NCBI GenBank assembly: GCA_046565765.1
Contig: JBKHXX010000073.1
Coordinates: 1-64,000 of the forward strand
Origin: JBFMCT01 sp046565765
GTDB taxonomy: Bacteria; Actinomycetota; Acidimicrobiia; Acidimicrobiales; AC-14
Length of the DNA: 64,000 bases
Reading direction: 5' to 3'
Shown: piece by piece, positions 25,715-33,486 of the stretch
Layout: every line of letters begins with the position of its first letter
How positions within the stretch are numbered: the stretch's first letter is position 1
The notes under the pieces: model-generated
Told to the model about the DNA's origin: nothing
Seen by the model: the letters and a program-made list of their open reading frames with translations, nothing else
Database searches by the model: none
Position numbers and translations under genes: made by a program

Positions 25715-26176
25715 ATGTTGATGCGCTTCGACCCCTTCCGCGAGCTCGACCGGCTCAGCCAGGAGCTGCTGAGCAACGGGAACCGCCGCACGTCCGGTGG
25801 GATGCCCATGGACGCCTATCGTCAGGGCGAGACGTTCTACGTGCACTTCGACCTGCCCGGCGTCGACCCGTCCAGCATCGACCTGACGGTGGAGAAGAAC
25901 GTGTTGACCGTGCGGGCCGAGCGCCAGATCGACTGGGGTGGCGAGGGCAGCGAGGTGCTGGTCGCCGAGCGGCCGCAGGGCACCTACAGCCGCCAGCTGT
26001 TCCTGGGTGAGACGCTCGACGCCGACCGCATCTCCGCCAGCTACGACCAGGGCGTGCTCACCCTGACGATCCCGGTGGCCGAGGCGGCCAAGCCCCGCCG
26101 GGTCGAGGTATCGGCGGGGGCGAGCGGCGGCGCCACCGCGATCAACACCACCGCCGGCGCCGCCACCGAGGGCTGA
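25715..26176 (+). CDS. Small heat-shock protein, Hsp20/alpha-crystallin
   Basis: This 153-residue chaperone binds unfolding proteins in the cytoplasm. The alpha-crystallin domain spans residues about 30-130 (VHFDLPGVDPSSIDLTVEKN, LTVRAERQ, then DQGVLTLTIPVAEAAKPRRVEV), including the IPV anchor within LTIPVAE. The N-terminus MLMRFDPFRELDRLSQEL is typical. The ATG at 25715 follows a clear GGAGG site. A vegetative promoter and a HAIR-like box lie upstream, so HspR repression relieved by heat is likely. The tail is Ala/Gly/Thr-rich. A 13-bp hairpin follows the stop. Confidence 0.95.
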   Translation: MLMRFDPFRELDRLSQELLSNGNRRTSGGMPMDAYRQGETFYVHFDLPGVDPSSIDLTVEKNVLTVRAERQIDWGGEGSEVLVAERPQGTYSRQLFLGETLDADRISASYDQGVLTLTIPVAEAAKPRRVEVSAGASGGATAINTTAGAATEG

Positions 26177-26185
26177 GACCTGGGC

Positions 26186-26223
26186 CCCGGCCGGCGGTCT
26201 CATCGCAGTGACCGCCGGCCGGG
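26186..26223 (+). terminator. Hairpin after hsp20
   Basis: CCCGGCCGGCGGT pairs perfectly with ACCGCCGGCCGGG across a 12-base loop, 9 bases after the stop. No T-run follows, so it may be a U-less terminator or an RNA-stabilising hairpin. The next gene starts 9 bases beyond it. Confidence 0.55.
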
Positions 26224-26232
26224 CGCCGGTCG

Positions 26233-27309
26233 GTGAGGCTGTCCGGGCGGCGGGCCCTGGTGGCGGTGGCCCTGGTGGCGGCCGCCTCGGCGTTCGCTTC
26301 CTCCGCTGACCCGCCGGGTGGCCGCCGCCCCGCTGCCGACGCCCAGAGTCGCCCGGAGGTCGCCGCCCCGGTCACCACCGCGGCAACGACGACGACCACC
26401 AGCACCACCACCACGACCGTTCCGCCCACCTACCCCCTGACCGGCCGGCGGGCGCCGGACGCAGAAGTCCTGGCCCGGGCGGTGGTGACCCTCAAGATCG
26501 ACAACTCGGCGGCCGCCCGGCCCCAGGCCGGCCTGGAGCACGCCGACGTGGTCTACGAGGAGTTCACCGAGGGGATCACCCGCCTCGTCGCCCTCTTCCA
26601 CTCGTCCGACGCCGACGTGGCCGGCCCCGTGCGCTCGGTGCGCCCGGCCGACGCCGACATCGCGACCGTGGCGGGCGGGGTGCTGGCCTTCTCCGGAGGC
26701 AGCCCGGCGGCGGTGGCGGTGGCCGCCGCCTCTCCGCTGACGCTGGTCACCGAAGGCGACCGGGAGGCGATGTACCGCCGGCCCGGGCGGCCTGCGCCCT
26801 ACAACCTGTACACGTCGACCGCGGTGCTGCGGACCCGGGCGCCCGCCGAGGCCGCCCAGCCGCCGCCCCCGTTCGCGCCGTTCCTCCCGGAGGGGGCTGC
26901 GTTCTCGGCGCCCGAGGCCACCCCGGCCGGCTCCATCGAGCTGGTGCCGGCGCCCCTGCTCACCGCGTCCTACGCGTGGGACGGCGAGAGCGGCACGTGG
27001 CGCCGGTCCACCGACGGCGCGCCCCACCGGCTGGAGGGCGACGCCCAGCTGGCGCCGACCACCGTGATCGTGCAGTTCGCCGAGTACCGCACGTTCGAGG
27101 CCGACGCCGCCGTCCAGTACCCGGAGGTGGTCGGCTCGGGCGAGGCCTGGGTCTTCGCCGGAGGGATGACGGCCCGGGCCACGTGGACCAAGCCGTCGGC
27201 CGGCGAACCCACCGTCTACACCGCCGTCGACGGCTCGCCGATCGTCCTCCCGCCCGGCCAGACGTGGGTGCATCTGGTCGCCCCCGACTCCCCGGTGTCG
27301 GTGGGTTGA
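26233..27309 (+). CDS. DUF3048 exported protein (YerB-like)
   Basis: This 358-residue protein has an N-terminal signal-like helix (RALVAVALVAAASAFASSA), a threonine-rich linker (ATTTTTSTTTTTVPP, residues about 50-65), and a DUF3048 domain. Family motifs include VTLKIDNSAAARPQAGLEHADVVYEE, LVALFHSSDADVAGPVRSVR, and a C-terminal part with WTKPSAGEP and VDGSPIVLPPGQTWV. No lipobox cysteine is visible, so it is more likely secreted than lipid-anchored. The family is linked to the cell envelope, but its reaction is unknown. GTG start; it runs in the same direction as the glycosyltransferase operon 44 bases downstream. Confidence 0.85.
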   Translation: MRLSGRRALVAVALVAAASAFASSADPPGGRRPAADAQSRPEVAAPVTTAATTTTTSTTTTTVPPTYPLTGRRAPDAEVLARAVVTLKIDNSAAARPQAGLEHADVVYEEFTEGITRLVALFHSSDADVAGPVRSVRPADADIATVAGGVLAFSGGSPAAVAVAAASPLTLVTEGDREAMYRRPGRPAPYNLYTSTAVLRTRAPAEAAQPPPPFAPFLPEGAAFSAPEATPAGSIELVPAPLLTASYAWDGESGTWRRSTDGAPHRLEGDAQLAPTTVIVQFAEYRTFEADAAVQYPEVVGSGEAWVFAGGMTARATWTKPSAGEPTVYTAVDGSPIVLPPGQTWVHLVAPDSPVSVG

Positions 27310-27353
27310 ACGGCGCTTGACCGGCCGGCGGGGGGCGGTCAGGCTCACCGGCC

Positions 27354-28646
27354 ATGCCCGCCGCCCCCCGGCCGCTTCGCGTCGCCCTGCTGACCTACCG
27401 CGGCAACCCCCAGTCGGGTGGCCAGGGCGTCTACACCCACTACCTGAGCCGGGAGTTGGCGGCGCTGGGGCACTCGGTCACCGTCTTCAGCGGGCAGCCG
27501 TATCCCGAGCTGGCGCCGGGGGTGGACCTGGTGCCCGTCCCCAGCCTCGACCTCTACCGGCCCGAGGACCCGTTCCGCACGCCCGACCGCTCCGAGTTCC
27601 GGGACCTGGTGGACCTGGCCGAGTGGGGGATCATGTGCACGGCCGGGTTCCCCGAGCCCCTCACGTTCAGCATCCGGGTGCGGCGGCTGTTGCGGGAGCG
27701 GCGGGACCGCTTCGACATCGTCCACGACAACCAGTGCCTGGGCTACGGCATCCTCGGGCTGGTGCGCGACGGCTTCCCGCTGGTCGCCACCCTCCACCAC
27801 CCGATCACCGTCGACCGCCGCCTCGATCTGGCCCAGGCCACCGACTGGCAGCGCCGGGTGACGTTGCGGCGGTGGTACGGGTTCCTGCGCATGCAGAAGA
27901 GGGTCGTGCGGCGGCTGCCCCGCATCCTCACCGTCTCGGAGTCCTCGGCCCGCGACGCGTGCCGGGAGATGGGGGCCCGCCGGGACCGGGTGGCGGTGGT
28001 GCCGGTGGGGGTCGACACCGCCCTGTTCCACCCCATGCCCGAGGTGCGGCGGGTGCCGGGTCGGCTGCTGACCACCGCCAGCGCCGACGTCCCCATGAAG
28101 GGGTTGCTGCCGCTGCTGGAAGCCCTGGCCAAGGTGCGCACCGAGCGCCACGCCGAGCTCGTCATCGTGGGCCGCCCCCGGGCCGGCAGCCTGGTGCCGG
28201 CGGCCATCGAGCGGCTGGGCCTGGAGGGAGCGGTCACCGTCGCCGGGGTGGTGCCCGCCGAGCGGCTCGTCGAGCTGTACGCCGAGGCCGAGGTGGCGGT
28301 GGTGCCGTCGCTGTACGAGGGGTTCTCGCTGCCGGCCGTCGAGGCCATGGCGTGCGGCGTGCCACTGGTGTCGACGACGGGCGGGGCGCTGCCCGAAGTG
28401 GTGGGCCGCGACGGCGAGACCGCCCTTCTGGTCCCGCCGGGGGACCCGGGTGCCCTGGCCGGGGCCCTGCTGCGGGCCCTCGACGATCCCCCGCTGCGGG
28501 AGCGGCTGGGGGAGGCGGGCCGGCGCCGGGTGCTGGACCGCTACAGCTGGCGGGCCACGGCGGAGGCGACCGTCGAGCAGTACCTGGATGTTTTGGGGCG
28601 TCGGAACCACCTCCCAGGTGGTCCAGGCGCCACAAAACGATGCTGA
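27354..28646 (+). CDS. Glycosyltransferase family 4
   Basis: This 430-residue GT-B enzyme transfers sugar from a nucleotide donor. The N-terminal acceptor domain opens with VALLTYRGNPQSGGQGVYTHYLSREL, and the donor domain has the ExE-type motif VVPSLYEGFSLPAVEAMACGVPLVST near residue 320. A middle segment, VPVGVDTALFHP, is typical. The last 18 residues are encoded by a 49-bp palindromic repeat (28590-28638), so the natural C-terminus was probably altered by repeat insertion. The next gene starts inside its last codons. With the following methyltransferase and alpha-alpha-barrel protein it suggests a glycolipid or capped-sugar pathway; the substrate is unknown. Confidence 0.9.
   Translation: MPAAPRPLRVALLTYRGNPQSGGQGVYTHYLSRELAALGHSVTVFSGQPYPELAPGVDLVPVPSLDLYRPEDPFRTPDRSEFRDLVDLAEWGIMCTAGFPEPLTFSIRVRRLLRERRDRFDIVHDNQCLGYGILGLVRDGFPLVATLHHPITVDRRLDLAQATDWQRRVTLRRWYGFLRMQKRVVRRLPRILTVSESSARDACREMGARRDRVAVVPVGVDTALFHPMPEVRRVPGRLLTTASADVPMKGLLPLLEALAKVRTERHAELVIVGRPRAGSLVPAAIERLGLEGAVTVAGVVPAERLVELYAEAEVAVVPSLYEGFSLPAVEAMACGVPLVSTTGGALPEVVGRDGETALLVPPGDPGALAGALLRALDDPPLRERLGEAGRRRVLDRYSWRATAEATVEQYLDVLGRRNHLPGGPGATKRC
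28590..28638. repeat. 49-bp palindromic repeat, copy A
   Basis: The repeat begins GTTTTGGGGCG, has an inner ACCACCT/AGGTGGT stem around CCC, and ends GCGCCACAAAAC. It overlaps the 3' end of the glycosyltransferase gene and ends one base before the methyltransferase ATG. Three more copies of identical length occur at 43143, 51902 and 62614. Confidence 0.85.
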
Positions 28647-29311
28647 CCGTCGACTTCGACCGGCTGCGGGTCGGGCCGGGGATGCGGCTGCTCGACCTGG
28701 GCTGCGGAGAGGGGCGGCACACGCGGGAGGCCCTGCGGCGGGGGGCGACGGTGGTGGCCCTGGACCAGGGGGCCATCACCGGGACCGAGGGGGCGGCGGC
28801 GGTGCGGGGCGACGGCCTCCGGCTGCCCTTCCCCGGCGGCGCCTTCGACCGGGTCATCGCCGCCGAGGTGCTGGAGCACGTGGCCGACGACGGGCGGGCC
28901 ATGGCCGAGCTCACGCGGGTGCTGCGGCCGGGCGGCCTGGTGGCCGTGACCGTGCCCCGGTGGCTCCCCGAGCGGGTCTGCTGGGCTCTGGCCGACGACT
29001 ACCACGCCCCCGCCGTGCCCGGCGGCCACGTGCGCGTCTACCGTCGCCGCCAGCTGGTCGGGCGGCTGCGGGGGGCGGGGCTGCGCCCAATCGGGTCCCA
29101 CCACGCCCACGCCCTCCACTCGCCCTACTGGTGGCTCAAGTGCGCGATGGGCGTGGGCAACGACTCGGCCCGATCGGTGCGGCTCTACCACCGCTTCTTG
29201 GTGCGGGACATCATGCGCCCCATCCCGGCCGTGCGCCTGGCCGAGCGGGCCCTCAACCCGCTGCTGGGCAAGAGCCTGGTCGTGTACCTGGAGCGGCCGG
29301 CATGGTCCTGA
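28640..29311 (+). CDS. Class I SAM-dependent methyltransferase
   Basis: This 223-residue methyltransferase has the SAM-binding motif LLDLGCGEGRHTREAL (residues about 16-31), then acidic DGLRLPFPGGAFD and the post-motif AEVLEHVADD. The C-terminal half (YHAPAVPGGHVRVYRRRQL, SPYWWLKCAMG) is not diagnostic of substrate. Its ATG lies within the last codons of the glycosyltransferase gene and immediately after palindrome A. The next gene starts inside its own end, so the three are translationally coupled. A role in modifying the sugar or lipid product of the neighbouring enzymes is inferred. Confidence 0.9.
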   Translation: MLTVDFDRLRVGPGMRLLDLGCGEGRHTREALRRGATVVALDQGAITGTEGAAAVRGDGLRLPFPGGAFDRVIAAEVLEHVADDGRAMAELTRVLRPGGLVAVTVPRWLPERVCWALADDYHAPAVPGGHVRVYRRRQLVGRLRGAGLRPIGSHHAHALHSPYWWLKCAMGVGNDSARSVRLYHRFLVRDIMRPIPAVRLAERALNPLLGKSLVVYLERPAWS

Positions 29312-30327
29312 ACGCGGCCGAGGTGGACGCCACGGCCGGGTGGATCGCGTCCGTCCAGCAGCCCGACGGGATGGTCCCGTGGTACGGCGGGGGCCACGCC
29401 GACCCGTGGAACCACGTGGAGGCGGCCATGGCCCTGACCGTGGCCGGACGGGTGGCCGAGGCCCGGCGGGCGTTCGCCTGGCTGGCCGCCCGCCAGCGGC
29501 CGGACGGGGCGTGGCACCAGTACTACCGGGGCTCGCCGGCCGAGGTGGAGGTGGCCCTGCTCGACGCCAACGTCACCGCCTACGTCGCCACCGGCGTGTG
29601 GCACCACTGGCTGGCCACCGGCGACCGCCGGTTCGTGGCCGCCATGCGCCCGGTGGTGGAGCGGGCGATCGGCTTCGTGCTCGGCCTGCAACGTCCCGGC
29701 GGGGAGGTCGTGTGGGCCCGCCACGCCGACGGCACGCCGTGGCCGTTCGCCCTGCTCACCGCCTCGTCGAGCACGTGCCTGAGCCTGCGCGGCGCAGCCG
29801 CCCTCTACGGCCCCCGTCCGGACTGGGAGGCGGCCGCCGACCGGCTGGCCGAGGCCGTCGCCCTGCGGCCCGGGTCGTTCCTGCCCAAGGACCGCTGGTC
29901 GATGGACTGGTTCTACCCGGTCCTGACCGGGGTGGTCACGGGCGAGGAGGCCGTGCGCCGCCTGCGCGGGGGCCGGGCCCGCTTCGTCATGGACGGGCTG
30001 GGCGTGCGGTGCGTGGCCGACCAGCCGTGGGTGACGGCGGCGGAGACGGCCGAGGCCGCCCTGGCCCACCTGGCCGCCGGCCTTCCGGGCGAGGCGACCA
30101 GGCTGTTGGAGTGGGCCCAACACCTGCGGGGCCCCGACGGCTCCTACTTCACCGGCATGGTCCACCCCGCCCGCACCAACTTCCCCGGCGGAGAGCGCAC
30201 CACCTATTCGGCGGCGGCCGTCCTGTTGGCCGACGACGCCCTCACCCGCCCCGACGGCCCCACCGCCCGGGTCTTCGCCACCAGCCCGGCACGGTACCGG
30301 GCGGAGGCGGCGGATCCGGCTCGGTAG
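29302..30327 (+). CDS. Alpha/alpha-barrel protein (prenyltransferase/squalene-oxidase-repeat like)
   Basis: This 341-residue protein appears to be an alpha-alpha toroid: repeated helix pairs with QxxDGxxxxY-like turns (SVQQPDGMVPWYGGGHADPWNHVEAAMAL, RQRPDGAWHQYYRG, HLRGPDGSYFTGMV). Such folds occur in terpene cyclases and in glycoside-processing enzymes. No catalytic DxDD motif is seen, so cyclase activity is not supported. The start overlaps the methyltransferase stop. The trio of glycosyltransferase, methyltransferase and this protein is a compact operon of unknown product. A 120-base gap with no recognised feature follows. Confidence 0.72.
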   Translation: MVLNAAEVDATAGWIASVQQPDGMVPWYGGGHADPWNHVEAAMALTVAGRVAEARRAFAWLAARQRPDGAWHQYYRGSPAEVEVALLDANVTAYVATGVWHHWLATGDRRFVAAMRPVVERAIGFVLGLQRPGGEVVWARHADGTPWPFALLTASSSTCLSLRGAAALYGPRPDWEAAADRLAEAVALRPGSFLPKDRWSMDWFYPVLTGVVTGEEAVRRLRGGRARFVMDGLGVRCVADQPWVTAAETAEAALAHLAAGLPGEATRLLEWAQHLRGPDGSYFTGMVHPARTNFPGGERTTYSAAAVLLADDALTRPDGPTARVFATSPARYRAEAADPAR

Positions 30328-30447
30328 AGGCACCGGGCCACCAGGCCAACCACCGCGCACCTTGGGATCGTCGTCGACCGTTCCCAGACCGTGACCATGG
30401 TGGCGGGCCGGGGCCACCCGGGGGTCGCGGGCTGCCAACATGAACGG

Positions 30448-31227
30448 GTGACCAAGGCGCTCGACGGGCTGGTCGACCTCCTCGACCTGGAGCCGATCGA
30501 GGTCAACCTCTTCCGGGGCGTGAGCCCGCAGGACTTCCGCCAGCGGGTGTTCGGGGGGCAGGTGGCGGGCCAGGCCCTGGTGGCGGCGGGGCGAACGGTC
30601 GAGCCGGACCGGCGGGTGCACTCGCTGCACGCCTACTTCCTCCGGCCGGGCGACCCGGCCGTGCCCATCGTCTACGACGTGGACCGCATTCGCGACGGCC
30701 GGTCGTTCACCACCCGGCGGGTCGTGGCCATCCAGCGCGGCCGCGCCATCTTCAACCTGGCCGCCAGCTTCCACGCCGACGAGGCCGGCTTCGAGCACCA
30801 GGCGGCCATGCCCGACGTGCCGCCCCCCGAGTCGCTGGCCGCGCCGCCCCCCGCCGGCGACAGTCCCATCGACGTGCGCCGTGTGCCGCACGGCCCCCGG
30901 GCGTGGATCCGGGCCGACGGCGAGCTGCCCGACGACCAGCTGCTCCACGCCTGCGTGGTCGCCTACGCCTCCGACCTGACCCTGCTGGACACGATCCTGT
31001 CGCTCCACGGCCTGTCCATCGGCGACCACCCCGGCGTCATGCTGGCCAGCCTCGACCACGCCATGTGGTTCCACCGGCCTTTCCGGGCCGACGACTGGCT
31101 GCTCTACGACCAGGACAGCCCGGCGGCGGCGGGGGCCCGGGGCCTGGCCCGGGGCTCGATATTCACCCGTACCGGGGACCTGGTGGTCTCCGTCGTCCAG
31201 GAAGGACTGGTCCGTCCCCTCCGATGA
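30448..31227 (+). CDS. tesB: Acyl-CoA thioesterase II (TesB type)
   Basis: This 259-residue double-hotdog thioesterase hydrolyses acyl-CoA. The N-terminal domain has VFGGQVAGQALVAAGRTV and VHSLHAYFLRPGD; the C-terminal domain has ASLDHAMWFHRPFRADDWLLYDQDSP and ends with SIFTRTGDLVVSVVQEGLVR, all family signatures. The GTG start at 30448 is preferred, since residues from 30391 are not conserved. The stop overlaps the start of the sugar dehydrogenase (ATGA). Cytoplasmic. Confidence 0.93.
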   Translation: MTKALDGLVDLLDLEPIEVNLFRGVSPQDFRQRVFGGQVAGQALVAAGRTVEPDRRVHSLHAYFLRPGDPAVPIVYDVDRIRDGRSFTTRRVVAIQRGRAIFNLAASFHADEAGFEHQAAMPDVPPPESLAAPPPAGDSPIDVRRVPHGPRAWIRADGELPDDQLLHACVVAYASDLTLLDTILSLHGLSIGDHPGVMLASLDHAMWFHRPFRADDWLLYDQDSPAAAGARGLARGSIFTRTGDLVVSVVQEGLVRPLR

Positions 31228-32486
31228 ACCGCCACCGCACCCCCGCGGCCCTCCTCGCCCTCGCCCTGCTCGCCGGCGCCTGCGGCGACGGCAACGGCGA
31301 CGGCGACGCGCAGCCCGGGAGCCCGACCACCACCGCCGGGGCCGCGCAGGGCGGAGGTGGCAACGACGCCCCGGCCACGACCGCGGCCCCCCAGCCCCAG
31401 TCCCGGCCGGACGTGGGCAACGCCTCGGCCCGGCTGGCGAAGGTGGCGGACGCGGCCGTACCGGTGGCCATGGCCGTGCGTCGCGACGACGACTCGATCT
31501 ACGTCGCCGAGAAGGCGGGACGGGTCCGGCGGGTGCCGAGGGGCCAGACGTCGAGCCGGGGGGCGACCGAGGGCGCGCCCGTGCTCGACCTGAGTGGCGA
31601 GGTGTCCACCGGGAGCGAGCAGGGGCTGCTGGGCCTCACGTTCTCTCCCGACGGCGCCAGGCTCTACGTCAACTACACCGACCGGGCGGGCGACACGCGC
31701 GTGGTCGAGTACGCCTTCACCGACGGGCGGGCCGACACCGGCTCTCGCCGCGAGCTGCTGTTCGTCGACCAGCCCTTCGCCAACCACAACGGCGGCCAGG
31801 TCAGCTTCGGCCCCGACGGCAAGCTCTACATCGGCCTGGGCGACGGCGGCTCGGCCAACGACCCCCAGAACCGGGCCCAGGACCTGGGCGACCTGCTGGG
31901 CAAGCTGCTGCGCATCGACCCCGCGCCTTCGGCCAACCTGCCCTACACCATCCCGCCCGACAACCCGTTCGTAGGCCGCAGCGGCGCCCGGGGCGAGGTG
32001 TGGATGTACGGCCTGCGCAACCCGTGGCGGTTCAGCTGGGACCGCCAGACCGGCGACCTGTGGATCGGCGACGTGGGCCAGAACGCCATCGAGGAGGTCG
32101 ACTTCCTGGCCGGTGCCGCGCCGGCGGGGACCAACTTCGGCTGGCCCCTCCTCGAGGGCACCCGCCGCAACAAGGGCGCCAACCCCGAGGGGGCCGTCCT
32201 GCCCATCTTCGAGTACGGCCACGGCGACGGGTCGTGCTCGGTCACCGGGGGCTACGTCTACCGGGGTTCGAAGGTGGCGAGCCTGCGGGGCATCTACGTC
32301 TACAGCGACGCCTGCTCGGGCACCCTGTGGGGGCTCGTCCAGTCGGGCGGGCAGGAGGTGGGCCAGGGGGAGCTGGACGTGAGCGGGGCCGACAACGTCC
32401 GGGCCGCCTCCTTCGGGGAGGACGCCGCGGGCGAGCTGTACTTCCTCAACCTCGGCGGCGGCGTGTACCGCTTCGAGCAGGCGTAG
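31224..32486 (+). CDS. Lipoprotein PQQ-type sugar (glucose/sorbosone) dehydrogenase
   Basis: This 420-residue protein begins with a lipoprotein signal whose lipobox is LLAGACGDG (cysteine near residue 20), then a Thr/Ala/Gly-rich linker. The rest is a six-bladed propeller of the soluble glucose dehydrogenase/Hhip family: GLLGLTFSPDGARLYVNYTD, FANHNGGQVSFGPDGKLYIGLGDGG, GKLLRIDP, VWMYGLRNPWRFSWDRQTGDLWIGDVGQN. It is expected outside the membrane, oxidising a sugar with PQQ. No PQQ synthesis genes are in the window. ATG overlaps the thioesterase stop. Confidence 0.9.
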   Translation: MNRHRTPAALLALALLAGACGDGNGDGDAQPGSPTTTAGAAQGGGGNDAPATTAAPQPQSRPDVGNASARLAKVADAAVPVAMAVRRDDDSIYVAEKAGRVRRVPRGQTSSRGATEGAPVLDLSGEVSTGSEQGLLGLTFSPDGARLYVNYTDRAGDTRVVEYAFTDGRADTGSRRELLFVDQPFANHNGGQVSFGPDGKLYIGLGDGGSANDPQNRAQDLGDLLGKLLRIDPAPSANLPYTIPPDNPFVGRSGARGEVWMYGLRNPWRFSWDRQTGDLWIGDVGQNAIEEVDFLAGAAPAGTNFGWPLLEGTRRNKGANPEGAVLPIFEYGHGDGSCSVTGGYVYRGSKVASLRGIYVYSDACSGTLWGLVQSGGQEVGQGELDVSGADNVRAASFGEDAAGELYFLNLGGGVYRFEQA

Positions 32487-32530
32487 CGAGGCGGCGGGGC
32501 GCAGCCCCCGAGGCAAGTTAGCGTTGGCCG

Positions 32531-32980
32531 ATGCCCGACTCGACGGAGGATCCCTACCGGGACCTGATGCTGGCCTCGTTCGCCAACCTCGCCAACGAGG
32601 CGACGATCGGCGAGCTGGGGGTCTCGCTGGTCGTCGGGGGAGCGTGGCTCACCGGTCAGCTCATCGGCGCCCGGGCCTGGTTCGAGGGCCTGGCCAAGTC
32701 CCTCGACGAGACGGGGGCGGACGGCTTCGCCGATGTCATCCGCATGGTCGGGGCCCAGGTGTACCCGTCGATCTCCGAACGCGAGGCGGCCGGTGACGTG
32801 GTGGACGACACCCAGCTGCCCGCCTTCCTCCACCTGCGCGACGCGGTGATCCTGGGCACCAGCGGCCGTCCCGTCCCGTCCCAGGGCGGGTTCGTGCGGG
32901 TGCGGGTTGACGACGTCTCGGCGTGGATGCTGGGCCGCATCGCTCCCGCCGGCTACCAGCCGCCGCCTCCGGCGGTCTGA
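32531..32980 (+). CDS. GvpU-like protein, orphan
   Basis: This 149-residue protein shows the pattern of the gas-vesicle accessory protein GvpU: an initial helix, LGVSLVVGGAWLTGQLIGARAWFEGL (resembling the ISLNVNGxxISG segment of GvpU), then FLHLRDAVILG and VRVDDVSAWMLGRI near the end. No gas-vesicle structural gene is present in the window, so it may have another role. It overlaps the next gene by one base (TGATG). Recognition is by motif memory, not alignment. Confidence 0.55.
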   Translation: MPDSTEDPYRDLMLASFANLANEATIGELGVSLVVGGAWLTGQLIGARAWFEGLAKSLDETGADGFADVIRMVGAQVYPSISEREAAGDVVDDTQLPAFLHLRDAVILGTSGRPVPSQGGFVRVRVDDVSAWMLGRIAPAGYQPPPPAV

Positions 32981-33486
32981 TGCCGGTCGGCGAGCCCGAC
33001 TACGTCGAGTTCGGCCCGGACGACCCGGGTGCAATCGTGGCCGTGATGGAGGGCATGGCCGTCTCCCACGAAGGCTGGATCAACTTCGAGCCGGCCGTGC
33101 TGGTGGACGACGTGCCGCCGCCCCGCACCGGCCTGGCCGCCCTCGTGTCGGGACGGGGGCCGGACGTGCCGCTCGGCACGTGGGCGCCCGGTGAGGCCCG
33201 CAAGGGCCGTTCAGGGCGTTCTGGGCACCCAGGCCGGCCCGAGCCCCCCACGGTCGGCCTGCAGCACGGCTCCGGCCCCGGCGCCCGGGCCCGGCTGGCC
33301 GATGCGGGCAGGGCGGTGCCCGAGGGCTGGGTCGTCCTCCAGGACCACTCCAAGAAGGGACTGGTGGTGGCGGTGCCGCCGACGGTGGCTCATCTCGAGG
33401 TCGTGGACTGGCTCCTGGGGGCGGCGGCCCTGCTGTCTCGGGTGCCGCTCACCGGTCGCTGGCGCGCCGCGGTGTACGGCGGCTGA
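32980..33486 (+). CDS. Hypothetical protein, 168 residues
   Basis: No family is recognised. The N-terminal half is acidic (DYVEFGPDDPGAIVAVMEGM), the middle is a low-complexity Gly/Pro/Arg stretch, and the end has one hydrophobic helix (VDWLLGAAALLSRV). It is translationally coupled to the GvpU-like gene (TGATG), suggesting a shared task. No signal peptide. It converges with the TPR gene with no gap between the stop codons. Confidence 0.6.
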   Translation: MPVGEPDYVEFGPDDPGAIVAVMEGMAVSHEGWINFEPAVLVDDVPPPRTGLAALVSGRGPDVPLGTWAPGEARKGRSGRSGHPGRPEPPTVGLQHGSGPGARARLADAGRAVPEGWVVLQDHSKKGLVVAVPPTVAHLEVVDWLLGAAALLSRVPLTGRWRAAVYGG

